From assembly GCA_013298625.1 (NCBI GenBank), contig JAAFIF010000031.1, positions 1-64,000 of the forward strand: 64,000 nt of DNA, written 5' to 3'. The translations under genes were made by a program, and so were the position numbers. The stretch comes from Myxococcales bacterium. Lineage in GTDB: Bacteria; Myxococcota_A; Polyangia; Polyangiales; Ga0077539. This document shows positions 50,416 through 59,611 of this stretch, one piece after another; the stretch's first letter is position 1, and each line of letters opens with the position of its first letter. The notes beneath the pieces are model-generated. The model made no database searches and was not told the origin of the DNA. It saw nothing but the letters and a program-made list of their open reading frames with translations.

Positions 50416-51201
50416 GTGGACGAGAACCTGAAGCAGCAGCTGCTCCTCGCGCGAGAGCACTACGCGCAGCGAGAGTTCGACAAGGCCGCGCCGCTGCTGC
50501 GCGCGGTGCTCGAGGGCGGGCTCGACTTCGCGGACGTGCGCAACATGCTCGGCTGCATCGAGCACAGCCGCGGAGAGTTCACCGAGGCGCGCAGGCACTT
50601 CGAGTCCGCAGTGGCGCTCAACCCGAACTACACCGAGGCGGCCATCAACCTGTCGGTGACGCTCAACGAGCTCGGGCAGTTCGCCGAAGCGCGCGCGATT
50701 CACCAGCGATTGTCCGCGAGAGGCGTGGGGGCGCTCTCGCGCACGCCCGACGACATCGAGCCGTTCGCAAAAGGAAAGCTCGCCAACCTCCACGCCACCG
50801 TCGCCGAGGCGTACGCGGACCTGGGGCTGCTCGCGCACGCGATCGACGAGTACCGCAAGGCGTTGGCGCTCTGCCCGACGTTCGCCGACCTGCGCACGCG
50901 CCTCGGCAACGTGCTGCGGGACAGCGGCCAGCTCGAAGAAGCCGAGGCCACCTATCGCGAGGCGATCGCGAGCAACCCGCGGTTTCTTCCGCCGCGCGTG
51001 CAGCTCGGCGTCGCGCGCTTCTCTCGTGGCGACCGCGCCGGCGCCGAGGCAGCGTGGCAGCAGGCGCTCGAGATCGACCCAAACGACCGGTTTGCGTCGA
51101 TGTACCTGCGCATGTCTCGCGCCAATCGGATGCGCCCGAGCATGAGCACGATGCAAGTGGTACGGACGGACGCCGACGAGCCCACCCGCAAGGGCGAGTA
51201 A
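50416..51201 (+). CDS. Cytosolic TPR protein
   Basis: A 261-residue protein with several tetratricopeptide units: FDKAAPLLRAVLEGG near residue 20, RGEFTEARRHFESAVALNPNYTEAAINLSVTLNELGQFAEARA at about 60-95, YADLGLLAHAIDEYRKALALCP at about 135-160, and DSGQLEEAEATYREAIASNPRF at about 175-200. It lacks a signal peptide, so it is presumably cytosolic. The C-terminus (about 240-261) is a Met/Thr-rich tail. GTG 50416, 10 bp after the bamD-like stop, suggests co-transcription. Confidence 0.8.
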   Translation: MDENLKQQLLLAREHYAQREFDKAAPLLRAVLEGGLDFADVRNMLGCIEHSRGEFTEARRHFESAVALNPNYTEAAINLSVTLNELGQFAEARAIHQRLSARGVGALSRTPDDIEPFAKGKLANLHATVAEAYADLGLLAHAIDEYRKALALCPTFADLRTRLGNVLRDSGQLEEAEATYREAIASNPRFLPPRVQLGVARFSRGDRAGAEAAWQQALEIDPNDRFASMYLRMSRANRMRPSMSTMQVVRTDADEPTRKGE

Positions 51202-51267
51202 GCGGGTCGGGTAGGCAACTGTGCTCGACAGAGCCCGGTGAAGGACCACGCAGAGGGGACGTAGAAG

Positions 51268-51303
51268 GTCAACAGTCGAGCGCTCGCGCGACTGCGGTGT
51301 TGA
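51268..51303. other. Inverted repeat (hairpin) in the TPR-psd gap
   Basis: In the 161-bp gap before psd, GTCAACAGTCG pairs with CGAC...TGTTGAC across a 5-base bulge (TGCGG); a perfect palindrome CGAGCGCTCG lies inside. It could be a transcription attenuator, an operator or a folded leader. No T-run follows, so it is not a clear terminator. Confidence 0.4.
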
Positions 51304-51362
51304 CGGCGTTTCTCGCAGCGATCTACGCTCACTGAGGCGCGGTTTTTCTCGCGCAAAACCTC

Positions 51363-52238
51363 ATGCAGAGCCCCACAGAACGCACCGCCGCACGGCTGCT
51401 GCACCTGCTTCCCCGAGAGCGCATCACCCGCGCCCTGGGAAAGCTGACGGAAGCGCACGTCCCGCGATCCATCCTCGACCCCGTCCTCGGAGCCTACTCG
51501 AAGGCGTACAACGTCAACCTCGACGAGGCGATCGTGCCCGACGGGGGCTTTCGCTCGTTCAACGAGTTTTTTACGCGGCGGTTGCGCGACGGCGCGCGCA
51601 GCGTGGACGCGGGCGAAGGCGTGATGGTCTCGCCCGCGGACGGCCGCCTCGACGACGCAGGCGCGATCGACGACGGGACGCGCTTCTTCATCAAGGGCCG
51701 CGAGTACTCCGCCGAGTCGTTGCTCGCGAGCGCGACGGACGCGCAGGCCTTCAGCAACGGTCAGTTCGCGATCGTGTACCTCTCGCCTCGGGACTACCAC
51801 CGCGTGCACGCGCCGGAGTCGCTCGAGATCGAGTGCGTCCGTCACGTGCCGGGCGTGCTGTACCCCGTCAATGACTTCGGCGTTCGCAACGTGCCGGGGC
51901 TCTTCGCGAAGAACGAGCGCGTCGTCGTGCTCGGTCGATCGCCGAGCTTCGGTCGCGTCGCGGTGGTGTTCGTCGGCGCGATGATCGTCGGGCGAATCAA
52001 CCTGTACATCCCGGCGCCAGAGCGCCCCGCGATCGGCGGTCCGATCGCTGAGCGCGAGTTCGACCGCGCGCGCCCCAAGGTCGCGCGCGGCGACGAGCTC
52101 GGCTCGTTCTCTCTCGGCTCGACGGTCGTCCTGCTCATCGAGCGCGCGCCCGACGGCAGCCGAGACGACTGGTCCACCGAACGACTCGGAACAGCGGTCC
52201 GAATGGGCGAAGCGATCCTTCGCCGCAGGAGCACATGA
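51363..52238 (+). CDS. psd: Phosphatidylserine decarboxylase proenzyme
   Basis: Makes phosphatidylethanolamine from phosphatidylserine in the membrane. The 291-residue proenzyme has the SPADGRLDDAG segment, catalytic His in DYHRVHAP, and the self-cleavage motif LGST (residues about 251-254), where Ser becomes the pyruvoyl prosthetic group. No membrane helix is visible, as in other class I enzymes, which associate peripherally. ATG 51363 fits the family start. The stop overlaps the next gene as ATGA, so a methyltransferase is co-translated, which suggests (inference) that it acts on a lipid or related product. Confidence 0.92.
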   Translation: MQSPTERTAARLLHLLPRERITRALGKLTEAHVPRSILDPVLGAYSKAYNVNLDEAIVPDGGFRSFNEFFTRRLRDGARSVDAGEGVMVSPADGRLDDAGAIDDGTRFFIKGREYSAESLLASATDAQAFSNGQFAIVYLSPRDYHRVHAPESLEIECVRHVPGVLYPVNDFGVRNVPGLFAKNERVVVLGRSPSFGRVAVVFVGAMIVGRINLYIPAPERPAIGGPIAEREFDRARPKVARGDELGSFSLGSTVVLLIERAPDGSRDDWSTERLGTAVRMGEAILRRRST

Positions 52239-54229
52239 TGGACGACGAACGCGGCCCCGACCGACGCAGCTCGCCGGACCTCCCTTCCGCTGCTCGAAAG
52301 CGCAAGGCGTCGCGCGGACTTCGCGTGCCCAACGACCCCGTGCCACGCGCGAGCCAGCCGGACCTCGCGCGCGTGTCCATCGCCGACGATCGCGAGATCG
52401 ACGAGTTCGGCGATCGCGTCACGCAAGTCGAGCGCGCGTCCGCTGAAGCCGCCGCGCTCATCCACGACGCGCAGGTCGCGCACGCGCCAGTGCCCATCGT
52501 CCCGATCGACGCGAGCGCGGTGCAAGCCAACGAGCACGCCGCGACGGTCATCGACGACCAGCCTCGCGCAGCGGTCGAGCCGCCAGCGCCCGCGCCCGCT
52601 GTCGATGGCCCCAAACGTCGGCCGTCCGGCGCCAACCGACTCATCGCGGTCAGCGACGAAGGCGCGTCGACCGTTCGACAAGTTCGGCGCAAGATCCGCT
52701 CGATCGGCTCCGATGAGCCGATGCCCGCGAGCGCCGTCGCGCCCGATGACGGACCGGATCTGTCCGAGCTCGACGAGGCCGTCGTCGACGAGGTCGACGA
52801 GGTCAGCCCGATCATCGCCTCGCTCAGCTCCGCGCCTGCTGGCGACGCGGCCAACGCAGCACCGCCCGCGCTCACCGTCGCTGCGCCCATCGTCGAAGCG
52901 CGCAGGGTGAGCGACGCGCCGCCGCGATCGAGCGACGCGCCGAGGCCGTCGCGATTGCCCGTTCCTTCGGCGCCGATCGCGTCGATTTCGGTCGAGCCGC
53001 CGACGGACGACGAGGTCGAAGTCGACTCGGCGGAGGTCGAAGACGAGGCGCCCCCCGCGCCCGTCGCGACGGTGCAGACACGATCCATCGCGCCACCGCC
53101 GCCGCCGCCGCCCGCTTCGGCAGCCGCTACCGAGCCCGTCGACAGCGTCGAGGTCGTCGAGAGCGTCGAGGCGAGCTCGCAGCCCGCGGCAGAGCACGAT
53201 GACGACGCGCCGCAGGTCGAAGCAGACTCCGACCCGGTGAGCGAGCTGGTCGCCGACAGCGGCGCCGACAGCGAAGTCGAAGTCGAAGAGCCCACTGAAG
53301 AGATCAACATCCCCGACGAGATCGCCGCGCGACCGTCGGTCGCTCCGACGCCTCCACCTCGCTCGACGGCGCCCGATGGCACGCGGCCGCCGCCGCCACC
53401 CCGCGCCACGCCCGCAGAACAAGCGCGGGCCACCGAGCGGCCCACGATGGTGTCCTCCGACGCCAAGCCGCGCCGTCGTCACTGGTGGGAAGAGATCTTC
53501 AACGACGACTACCTCCGCACGCAGCGCCGCTATTCACCTGATCAGGTCACGGCCGAAGGCAACTTCATCGAGGCTTCGCTCGGCGTCGAGAAGGGCGCCT
53601 CGGTGCTCGACGTCGGCTGCGGCATCGGCCGTCAGGCGGTCGAGCTCGCCACGCGCGGCTACGAAGTGCTGGGGCTCGACCTGTCCCTCGCGATGCTCTC
53701 GCGCGCGTCGGACAACGCGCAGCAGCGCGGGGCCAAGCTGAACTTTCTTCAGAGCGACATGCTCGAGATGGAGTTCACCGAGCTGTTCGACGCTGCGTAC
53801 TGCGTCGGCTCGACGTTTGGCTTCTTCGACGACGACAAGAACGCCGACGTGATCCAGCGCCTGCACCGCGCGCTCAAGCCCGGCGGCACGCTCCTGCTCG
53901 AAGTGGTCAACCGCGATTGCGCCGCAGAGCAGCACCCGGCGATGACCTGGTACGAAGCCGACGGCTGCGTGTGCATGGAAGAGACCAATTTCAATTGGTT
54001 CACCTCGCGGCTCGAGGGCAAGCGCACGCTGTTGCTCGAAGACGGCCGGCAGCGCGAGCAGAAGTTCTCGATGCGCATGTACTCGCTGCACGAGCTCGGC
54101 AAAGTGCTGCACAGCGCTGGGTTTCGCGTGATCGAAGTGTCGGGCAACCAGAAGACGCCCGGCGCGTTCTTCGGCACGCACTCGATGATGCTGATCATCC
54201 TCGCGCAGAAGCGCACCGACGACGAGTGA
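52235..54229 (+). CDS. Class I SAM-dependent methyltransferase with a ~400-residue disordered N-terminal extension
   Basis: A 664-residue protein. Residues 1 to about 405 are low-complexity and very rich in Pro, Ala, Val, Asp and Glu, with runs such as PPPPPPPASAAA and EDEAPPAPV; no fold is recognisable. The C-terminal domain (about 415-664) has the SAM-binding VLDVGCGIGRQAVEL at about 454-468, GLDLS, a FLQSDMLEMEF motif II and LKPGGTLLLEV motif III. Family Methyltransf_25/11 enzymes of this type act on varied substrates. Translational coupling to psd suggests a lipid or membrane role; the specific substrate is unknown. The extension may bind partners or membranes. Confidence 0.83.
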   Translation: MMDDERGPDRRSSPDLPSAARKRKASRGLRVPNDPVPRASQPDLARVSIADDREIDEFGDRVTQVERASAEAAALIHDAQVAHAPVPIVPIDASAVQANEHAATVIDDQPRAAVEPPAPAPAVDGPKRRPSGANRLIAVSDEGASTVRQVRRKIRSIGSDEPMPASAVAPDDGPDLSELDEAVVDEVDEVSPIIASLSSAPAGDAANAAPPALTVAAPIVEARRVSDAPPRSSDAPRPSRLPVPSAPIASISVEPPTDDEVEVDSAEVEDEAPPAPVATVQTRSIAPPPPPPPASAAATEPVDSVEVVESVEASSQPAAEHDDDAPQVEADSDPVSELVADSGADSEVEVEEPTEEINIPDEIAARPSVAPTPPPRSTAPDGTRPPPPPRATPAEQARATERPTMVSSDAKPRRRHWWEEIFNDDYLRTQRRYSPDQVTAEGNFIEASLGVEKGASVLDVGCGIGRQAVELATRGYEVLGLDLSLAMLSRASDNAQQRGAKLNFLQSDMLEMEFTELFDAAYCVGSTFGFFDDDKNADVIQRLHRALKPGGTLLLEVVNRDCAAEQHPAMTWYEADGCVCMEETNFNWFTSRLEGKRTLLLEDGRQREQKFSMRMYSLHELGKVLHSAGFRVIEVSGNQKTPGAFFGTHSMMLIILAQKRTDDE

Positions 54230-54236
54230 GCCTCGC

Positions 54237-54917
54237 TCAGCGCGAGAGCGCCAGCGTCGGCTCGTAGCGCGCGTCGAGCAGCCAGCTTTGCTCGCAGGGG
54301 AGCGTGACGAACTGGCCAGGGCCGACGCCGATCATGTCTCGGCAGTCCGCGCCGGACACCACGGCCCAACCGACGGTCTCGCGGAGGTTGTGCAGCGCGG
54401 GCGGCCCCGTTCGCGCAGCGTCCGCGTCGGGCACGAGGTAGCTCCCGTCCGCCGCGAACGCGTCGCTCGCGTCGTACATCGCAGCGTCCAGCGGATCGCT
54501 CGCGTCGCCCGCGTCCGAGCGAGCGAGCGAGGGAAACACCCCGTCGACGCGGCCTTCGAGCACGTCGAATCGTCGCAGCGCGCAAGGGCCGAGCCCCACG
54601 CGAGGGTTCGCGGCGCGCACCGAGAGCACTTTGTCGTCGACCAGCGTGAAGCGCTGCGTCGTCGCGTCGATGGTCGCCTGCGCGCTCACGCCAGCGGACG
54701 GGATGGACCAGCGCAGTCGGCTGCTGTCCACGCGGATCTCGACGTTGTACGCGACGGTCGTGTTGGACGAAGGAGCTCCGGCCCCGCACGAGTTGCTCGC
54801 GATCGCGCCGCGCACGGAGAAGACCGCGCCGTACCCGCCAGCGGGCGCGGTGAACAGCTCACAGCCAGAGAGCGCCAGAGAGAGGGCGACCGTGCTCGAA
54901 GCGAGGCGACGAAACAT
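54237..54917 (-). CDS. Lipoprotein of unknown function
   Basis: A 226-residue lipoprotein with lipidated Cys about residue 19 (SLALSGC). After the signal comes a beta-rich segment (about 25-115: GYGAVFSVRGAIASN...LSVRAANP) with paired cysteines, then an Asp/Ala-rich linker (DAGDASDPLDAAMYDASDA) and a short C-terminal domain (about 180-226). I do not recognise it. Similar lipoproteins with Ala/Asp linkers are frequent in myxobacteria. It is convergent with the methyltransferase gene, and the redoxin gene lies upstream on the same strand. Confidence 0.7.
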   Translation of the reverse strand: MFRRLASSTVALSLALSGCELFTAPAGGYGAVFSVRGAIASNSCGAGAPSSNTTVAYNVEIRVDSSRLRWSIPSAGVSAQATIDATTQRFTLVDDKVLSVRAANPRVGLGPCALRRFDVLEGRVDGVFPSLARSDAGDASDPLDAAMYDASDAFAADGSYLVPDADAARTGPPALHNLRETVGWAVVSGADCRDMIGVGPGQFVTLPCEQSWLLDARYEPTLALSR

Positions 54918-54993
54918 CGTTGGCCTCGCGCATAGCAGCGGCGACGACGCTTCACCGAATTTGTTGCAGACGTACGGTCGACGCGAGCGGCGG

Positions 54994-55524
54994 TCAGCGC
55001 ACGGGCTGATTGGCGACGAGGCGCGCGAGCTGCTGCTCGATGACCTGGTTTTCGCTGACCGAGTAGCCCTGACGCTCGCGCACGATGGTGCCGGTGCGGT
55101 CGATCCACACGGAGAACGGCGGGCTCGCGGGCACTTGAAACTGGTTCTTCACCGCGGAGTTCTCGTCCCACACGACGGGAAAGGTGAGGCCCAGCGTACG
55201 AACTCGGTTCGGCGCGTTGCCGATGTTCTGCCCGTTGTCCATCGCGACGGCGACCACCATCAGTCGGCCGGCGTAGCGTCGGTACATTTGCTCGTAGAAC
55301 GCCATCTCTTGGAGGCACGGCGCGCAGGTGGTCTCCCAGAACAGCATGACGACCGGGCGACGGCCTGCGTGATCGGCGAGGCGAAACAGGTTGCCGCGCA
55401 CGCCGGTCGGCGGGCGCAGGGCGAAGGTCGGGGCGCGCGCGCCGACCGCGGCCTGGGCGGTGGGCACGCGGACCGAGAGCGAGAGCGCGGCGGCGAACAT
55501 GAGCGTGCGAGCGAGCGTCTTCAT
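54994..55524 (-). CDS. TlpA-like thiol-disulfide oxidoreductase (redoxin)
   Basis: Periplasmic thioredoxin-fold protein of 176 residues with a cleavable signal peptide ending about residue 24 (TAQA). The active site is CAPC within FWETTCAPCLQEMAF, the layout of TlpA/ResA/CcmG proteins, with a following PVVWDENSAVKNQFQV and the cis-Pro region PASPPFSVWID. It would reduce or isomerise disulfides, or deliver reductant for heme or copper sites. It lies between a lipoprotein gene and, divergently, a Cys-rich lipoprotein. ATG 55524 is preferred; 55533 is an alternative start. Confidence 0.88.
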   Translation of the reverse strand: MKTLARTLMFAAALSLSVRVPTAQAAVGARAPTFALRPPTGVRGNLFRLADHAGRRPVVMLFWETTCAPCLQEMAFYEQMYRRYAGRLMVVAVAMDNGQNIGNAPNRVRTLGLTFPVVWDENSAVKNQFQVPASPPFSVWIDRTGTIVRERQGYSVSENQVIEQQLARLVANQPVR

Positions 55525-55679
55525 CACGGGCACTACGGACGTAGCAGACCCCCACTCGCATTCAAAGCCCTCGCGCGAGCTGCGCGCAGGACGATGGCGA
55601 GGCGGCGTTGGTTGCAGCGGGCCGAGGCTTCGCGGTATCGCTCATTGACCAACGTCCGAAGAACAAGGCCTGGTGTTCG

Positions 55680-56882
55680 ATGAACCGCTTCACGCTTCCG
55701 TTCGGGCTGATCGCAGCCTCGATTTCTGTGTTCGCCGTCGCGTGCACGACGCCTCCACCCCCGTCGCCGGACGCGTCGGACGACGCTGCGGCAGCGGACG
55801 TCGTGGTGGACACGCCCGATCCTCCGTACAACTCGCCGCTGTTCGGGCGGTGCCGAAGCAACGATGACTGTCAGGCGGGATCGACCTGCCAGACCGAGGC
55901 GGGCTCGGGCTGGTCCAACGGGTTTTGCACGCGCACGTGCACCACGAGCCAGGACTGCGAAGCGGGGGCGAGCGCGGGGACCTTCGGCTTCTGCGGACAG
56001 CACAACGGTCAGCAGATTTGCTTGCGCGAGTGCCTCAACGGCTTCGACTGCGGCCGCGTCGGGTACACGTGTTTGCAGTACGATCCCGCGGACACGCGCG
56101 AGATGGCGCTGCGGGTGTGCCGTCCGTCGTGCACGGACACGTCGTGCGTGCAGGGGACGCGATGCAACCCGTGGACGGGCAATTGTCAGCCCACGAGCGC
56201 GACGTTTCCGCCGGCAGGGCAGGACATCGGCGAGTCGTGCACGCAGACCGGCGCGATGAACAACTGCCGCTCGGGCGACTGCGTCCCCGCGCAAAACAGC
56301 CGCGGCGTCTACACGGGGTGGAACAACGGCTACTGCAGCTCTGCCTGCACCCTCCCCTTCGGGTGGAACAGCTCGACGCTCTGGCCCGAAACCACGTTTC
56401 CTCGTGGAAACTGCCCGATGGGATCGATCTGCTTCCCCGACGGCGACCCGGGCATCGCCGAGCGCGACCCAGGCACCTGCTTTCACGAGTGCCGCTCGGA
56501 CGCCGACTGCCGCGCGAACGAAGGCTACACCTGCCGCAGGACGTTTACGCGCGGCAACAATCGCCCGTTCACCTGGCAGAACGGCGTGTGCTGGCCGCGC
56601 TCGTGCGACCCCGCGCCGGGCGCGATGGACACCTGCCCCGCCAACTTCTACTGCGAGGCGCAGCGCCGCGTGCAGGGCGGGACGACGACGACCGTCGGCG
56701 TGTGCCGCCCCGGACCGCGCCCCGTCGATCCTGGCCCCGAGCCCACGCCCGAGCCGAGCCCCGAGCCCACTGTCGAAGCGGGCGTCCCTGCAGACGCAGC
56801 GTCGGAGGCGGGCTTCGACGCAGGCCCCGACGCCGAGCCAGACGCGAGCGAATCGGACACGTCGATCGACAGTATGGGCTGA
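55680..56882 (+). CDS. Cys-rich lipoprotein with EGF/dickkopf-like spacing
   Basis: A 400-residue lipoprotein with lipidated Cys about residue 22 (FAVAC). After a Pro/Asp/Ala-rich linker (about 24-48) there are roughly 30 cysteines in modules such as CRSNDDCQAGSTC, CTTSQDC, CLNGFDCGRVGYTC, CSSACTLPF, CFHECRSDADC and CDPAPGAMDTC, patterns of small disulfide-rich repeats. The C-terminus (about 340-400) is a Pro/Glu/Ala/Asp-rich tail. It has no catalytic motif. It is divergent from the redoxin gene and followed by a redoxin lipoprotein gene, so it is a likely substrate of these thiol enzymes, which is inference. Confidence 0.8.
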   Translation: MNRFTLPFGLIAASISVFAVACTTPPPPSPDASDDAAAADVVVDTPDPPYNSPLFGRCRSNDDCQAGSTCQTEAGSGWSNGFCTRTCTTSQDCEAGASAGTFGFCGQHNGQQICLRECLNGFDCGRVGYTCLQYDPADTREMALRVCRPSCTDTSCVQGTRCNPWTGNCQPTSATFPPAGQDIGESCTQTGAMNNCRSGDCVPAQNSRGVYTGWNNGYCSSACTLPFGWNSSTLWPETTFPRGNCPMGSICFPDGDPGIAERDPGTCFHECRSDADCRANEGYTCRRTFTRGNNRPFTWQNGVCWPRSCDPAPGAMDTCPANFYCEAQRRVQGGTTTTVGVCRPGPRPVDPGPEPTPEPSPEPTVEAGVPADAASEAGFDAGPDAEPDASESDTSIDSMG

Positions 56883-56962
56883 TGTTCGAGCGGCAGCGTA
56901 TCGCGCTGCTTCACAGCGACGTATGGACTGCGCGGCGTTGTCCTAACGATGGGTTCGCGCGC

Positions 56963-56968
56963 TAGAAT
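56963..56968 (+). promoter_or_regulatory. Candidate -10 hexamer (TAGAAT) for the redoxin lipoprotein
   Basis: TAGAAT lies upstream of the start at 57003 (or 56991). A weak TTGTCC at 56938-56943 with a 19-bp spacer is a possible -35 hexamer. The evidence is weak and positional. Confidence 0.3.
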
Positions 56969-57002
56969 CACGGTCACCTCTCAGCGAAGGATGCTCCACC
57001 TC

Positions 57003-57629
57003 ATGAAGATCACGCACTCACTGTTCGCTGGCGCCGCGCTCTGCGCGCTCGTCGGCGTTGGCTGCGCGCCACCTCCGGTCACGCCCATGAACGACGCAGC
57101 CGCGACGCCCGACGCCGCCGCCCCCGCAGACAGCAGCTCGCAGGCTTGCACGCCTCCCGCGCTCACCAATGAGTGCGTGATGGAGGGCTGCCAGTTCGCG
57201 CCGCTCACGCTGCCCTACTGCGACGGCAGCGGGGACTTTCGCTTCTACCAGAACAATTTCTGCTCGAACCAGCTCACCCTGGTCGTGATCGCCGCGGGGT
57301 GGTGCGTTCCCTGCCAGCAAGAAGCCGCGCAGATGCAGGACGAGATCATCTCGCGCTACGCGGGCCGCGTCCGCGTCGTGACCGTGTACGGGCAGAACGT
57401 CGCGCGCACGCCCGCCTCGCCCAACGAGTGCATGAACTGGAAGAACCGCTACAGCCTCGAGTCGGACATGGTCTACGACGCGACCGGGTTGACCCAGCGC
57501 TACTTCCCCAACATGGCCTTCCCGGCCAACATGATCATCGACCGCGAGGGCGTGATCCGGCACCGCGTGTACGGCACGAGCCAGGGTCTGCAGTCGCTCA
57601 AGGACCAGATCGACGGACTGCTGCAGTAG
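57003..57629 (+). CDS. Thioredoxin-fold redoxin lipoprotein (CVPC)
   Basis: A 208-residue predicted lipoprotein with lipidated Cys about residue 21 (VGVGC), a short Ala/Pro/Asp linker (about 25-50) and a TlpA/thioredoxin-like domain (about 55-208). The active site is CVPC (Cys about 101 and 104) in IAAGWCVPCQQEAAQMQ, with the later cis-Pro region FPANMIIDREGVIRHRVYG typical of redoxins. Additional cysteines (CTPPALTNECVMEGCQFAP near residue 55) suggest a second disulfide. ATG 57003 is used; 56991 adds four residues. It is followed after 28 bp by a DUF6029-like beta-barrel gene, an order that suggests joint action. Confidence 0.83.
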   Translation: MKITHSLFAGAALCALVGVGCAPPPVTPMNDAAATPDAAAPADSSSQACTPPALTNECVMEGCQFAPLTLPYCDGSGDFRFYQNNFCSNQLTLVVIAAGWCVPCQQEAAQMQDEIISRYAGRVRVVTVYGQNVARTPASPNECMNWKNRYSLESDMVYDATGLTQRYFPNMAFPANMIIDREGVIRHRVYGTSQGLQSLKDQIDGLLQ

Positions 57630-57657
57630 CGCCGAACGCGGTAGCGTCGCTGGTGTT

Positions 57658-59598
57658 GTGACTCTTCGCCACCGCACCGCGCTCGCCGCTGTCCTCGCTG
57701 CTTCGCTCATGGGGGTCGCGTCTTCGGCAGACGCACAAGTGAACTTCCGACTGCCGGGCCTCGGCCCGACGTCGTTTACGTTCACCAACACGAGCCTGCT
57801 CACCTGGCGGCGCTCGAACTTCGACTCGATCACGGCCGACGACAACCTGCTGTCGTTCACCGAGCGATTCGACTCGCAGTTCACCGCGCCGCCGTGGCGA
57901 CTGCAGGTGCGGCTCGACGCGTTTCTGCCGGGCCTCCTCGCGCCGAGCGCGACGATGGGCGCGCCGCCGATGCCCCCGACGTTTTGCTACACGGGCGCGA
58001 TGGCCATGCCCACCTGCCCAGGAACGCTGCACTGGGACGTGCGCCTCGAGCGCGTCGCGCTCTCGTACTCGGGCGAGAGCGTCAGCTTCGACCTCGGCGA
58101 CTTCTACGCCGCCATCGGCCGCGGGCTCGTGCTCTCGCTGCGCAAAGTCGACCCGCTCGGCACCGACACCACCGTCCGCGGCGCCAACGTCCAAGCCGAG
58201 CTCGATCGCTTCACGCTCCGCGCGATGGTCGGCTACCTCAACCCGCAGAACCTCGATCCCCTCACGCTCGTCACGGTGCACGACTACGGCGACGCGCTCG
58301 CGCTCGGAAACGCCACCGCGCGAACAGCGCCGGATTTTCTCGGCGGTGTCGACCGCATGGGCGCCTTCGACGCGCTCGCGCGATTGGGTGAGAACAACGA
58401 CGTCGAAGTGGGGCTCGCCGCGGCGCGCGTGCACTTTCCCGAGAGCATGGCGCGCGAGGCCTTCGTCGACACGTTTGGCTATCGCATGGCGGTGCCCTCG
58501 CTGCTCGACGGCGCGCTCTCGCTCTACGGTGAGGTCGTGGGACTGCGTCGCTCGACCAACGAGTTCGCCACGCGCTCGTCTGGGGGCGATGTCACGCGCA
58601 CGGAGCTCCTGCGCAATCCGCTGCAATTCGGCCGGGCGATCTACCTCTCGGCGCAGGTCAACGTGGGCAACCTCTCGGCGCAGCTCGAGTTCAAAGACTA
58701 CGTGAACTTCTTGCTCTCGCCCGACGGCGGCGGAGGCGCGCTGCGCCGCATCTACAACAACGCTCCGCCGCTCGAGCGCGAAGACGTCCAGTTTCGATCG
58801 AACTCCAACACGCGCGGCGCGCTCGCGCGCGTGGAGTACGCGTTTCGACCGAGCCCGTGGGTCGGCGGGCTCACGCTGGTCGGCTCTGGCTTCACCGAGA
58901 GCAACGGACCCGATCCATGGGACCCCTCGGGCTTCGGCGTCGCGCACGGCTACGTCACGCTGCGACGCAACGTCGATGGCGCGGACTACGCGACGCCCAC
59001 CACCGTGGGCACCGCGACCGCCGCCGCGCGGCCCGCGGGCGCCTCGTGGCTGCTCGTCGCCAACGCTGGCTATCGCATGGAGTTCATCGGCAGTCGCCGA
59101 GGGCCGGGCTGTCGCACGGGCAACGAGCGCGACGGCTGCCGCGAGGCGTACGCGCCCGATTGGCACATCGCGCACGCGGACATCGACGTGGCGTTTCCGC
59201 TCGCGCCCAACCACGCGATCGACGTGAAGGTCGACGGCCGGCTCGAGACGCGGTGGGACGACTTCTTGCTCGACCGCGCGGGGACGCGCGCGGGGTACTA
59301 CACGTTCTTCCGCGGCGGCGTGGTCGCGAGCTACTCGTACCAAGATCGCCTGCAAATCTCCGGTCTCTTTCGCGTCGACACGACCAACGCCGCGAAGTTT
59401 CTCGACGGTCAACCGACGGACGGGACCGCGCCGCCCACGGTGTTTCCTGGCGGCGAAGTGCGCTGGATGTTCACGCCCGGCAACGTGCTGCGCGTGTTCG
59501 GCGGAATGACCGCGGGCGGAAGGCTCTGCACCGGCGGCGTGTGCAGGGATGTTCCGCCGTTTCAGGGCGCGCTAGCGGAGTTGATTCTCCGCGTGTGA
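57658..59598 (+). CDS. Outer membrane beta-barrel protein (DUF6029-like)
   Basis: A 646-residue exported protein. The signal peptide ends about residue 26 (SSADAQ). The rest is predicted to be amphipathic beta strands with frequent aromatic ends (FDSQFTAPPWRLQVRLDAFLPG, ELDRFTLRAMVGYL, IYLSAQVNVGNLSAQLEFKDY), as in large outer-membrane barrels. It resembles the DUF6029 family, which in other phyla lies next to TlpA-like redoxin genes, as here. No TonB box or plug domain is evident. Start is GTG 57658. The function in the family is unknown; a transport or surface anchoring role is possible. DUF assignment is from recall. Confidence 0.7.
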   Translation: MTLRHRTALAAVLAASLMGVASSADAQVNFRLPGLGPTSFTFTNTSLLTWRRSNFDSITADDNLLSFTERFDSQFTAPPWRLQVRLDAFLPGLLAPSATMGAPPMPPTFCYTGAMAMPTCPGTLHWDVRLERVALSYSGESVSFDLGDFYAAIGRGLVLSLRKVDPLGTDTTVRGANVQAELDRFTLRAMVGYLNPQNLDPLTLVTVHDYGDALALGNATARTAPDFLGGVDRMGAFDALARLGENNDVEVGLAAARVHFPESMAREAFVDTFGYRMAVPSLLDGALSLYGEVVGLRRSTNEFATRSSGGDVTRTELLRNPLQFGRAIYLSAQVNVGNLSAQLEFKDYVNFLLSPDGGGGALRRIYNNAPPLEREDVQFRSNSNTRGALARVEYAFRPSPWVGGLTLVGSGFTESNGPDPWDPSGFGVAHGYVTLRRNVDGADYATPTTVGTATAAARPAGASWLLVANAGYRMEFIGSRRGPGCRTGNERDGCREAYAPDWHIAHADIDVAFPLAPNHAIDVKVDGRLETRWDDFLLDRAGTRAGYYTFFRGGVVASYSYQDRLQISGLFRVDTTNAAKFLDGQPTDGTAPPTVFPGGEVRWMFTPGNVLRVFGGMTAGGRLCTGGVCRDVPPFQGALAELILRV

Positions 59599-59611
59599 CA
59601 ATCCGCAGGCC

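Noticed and set aside
51202..51267. Possible tRNA-like sequence before psd
   Set aside because: No acceptor stem, T-loop GTTC or anticodon arm could be built.
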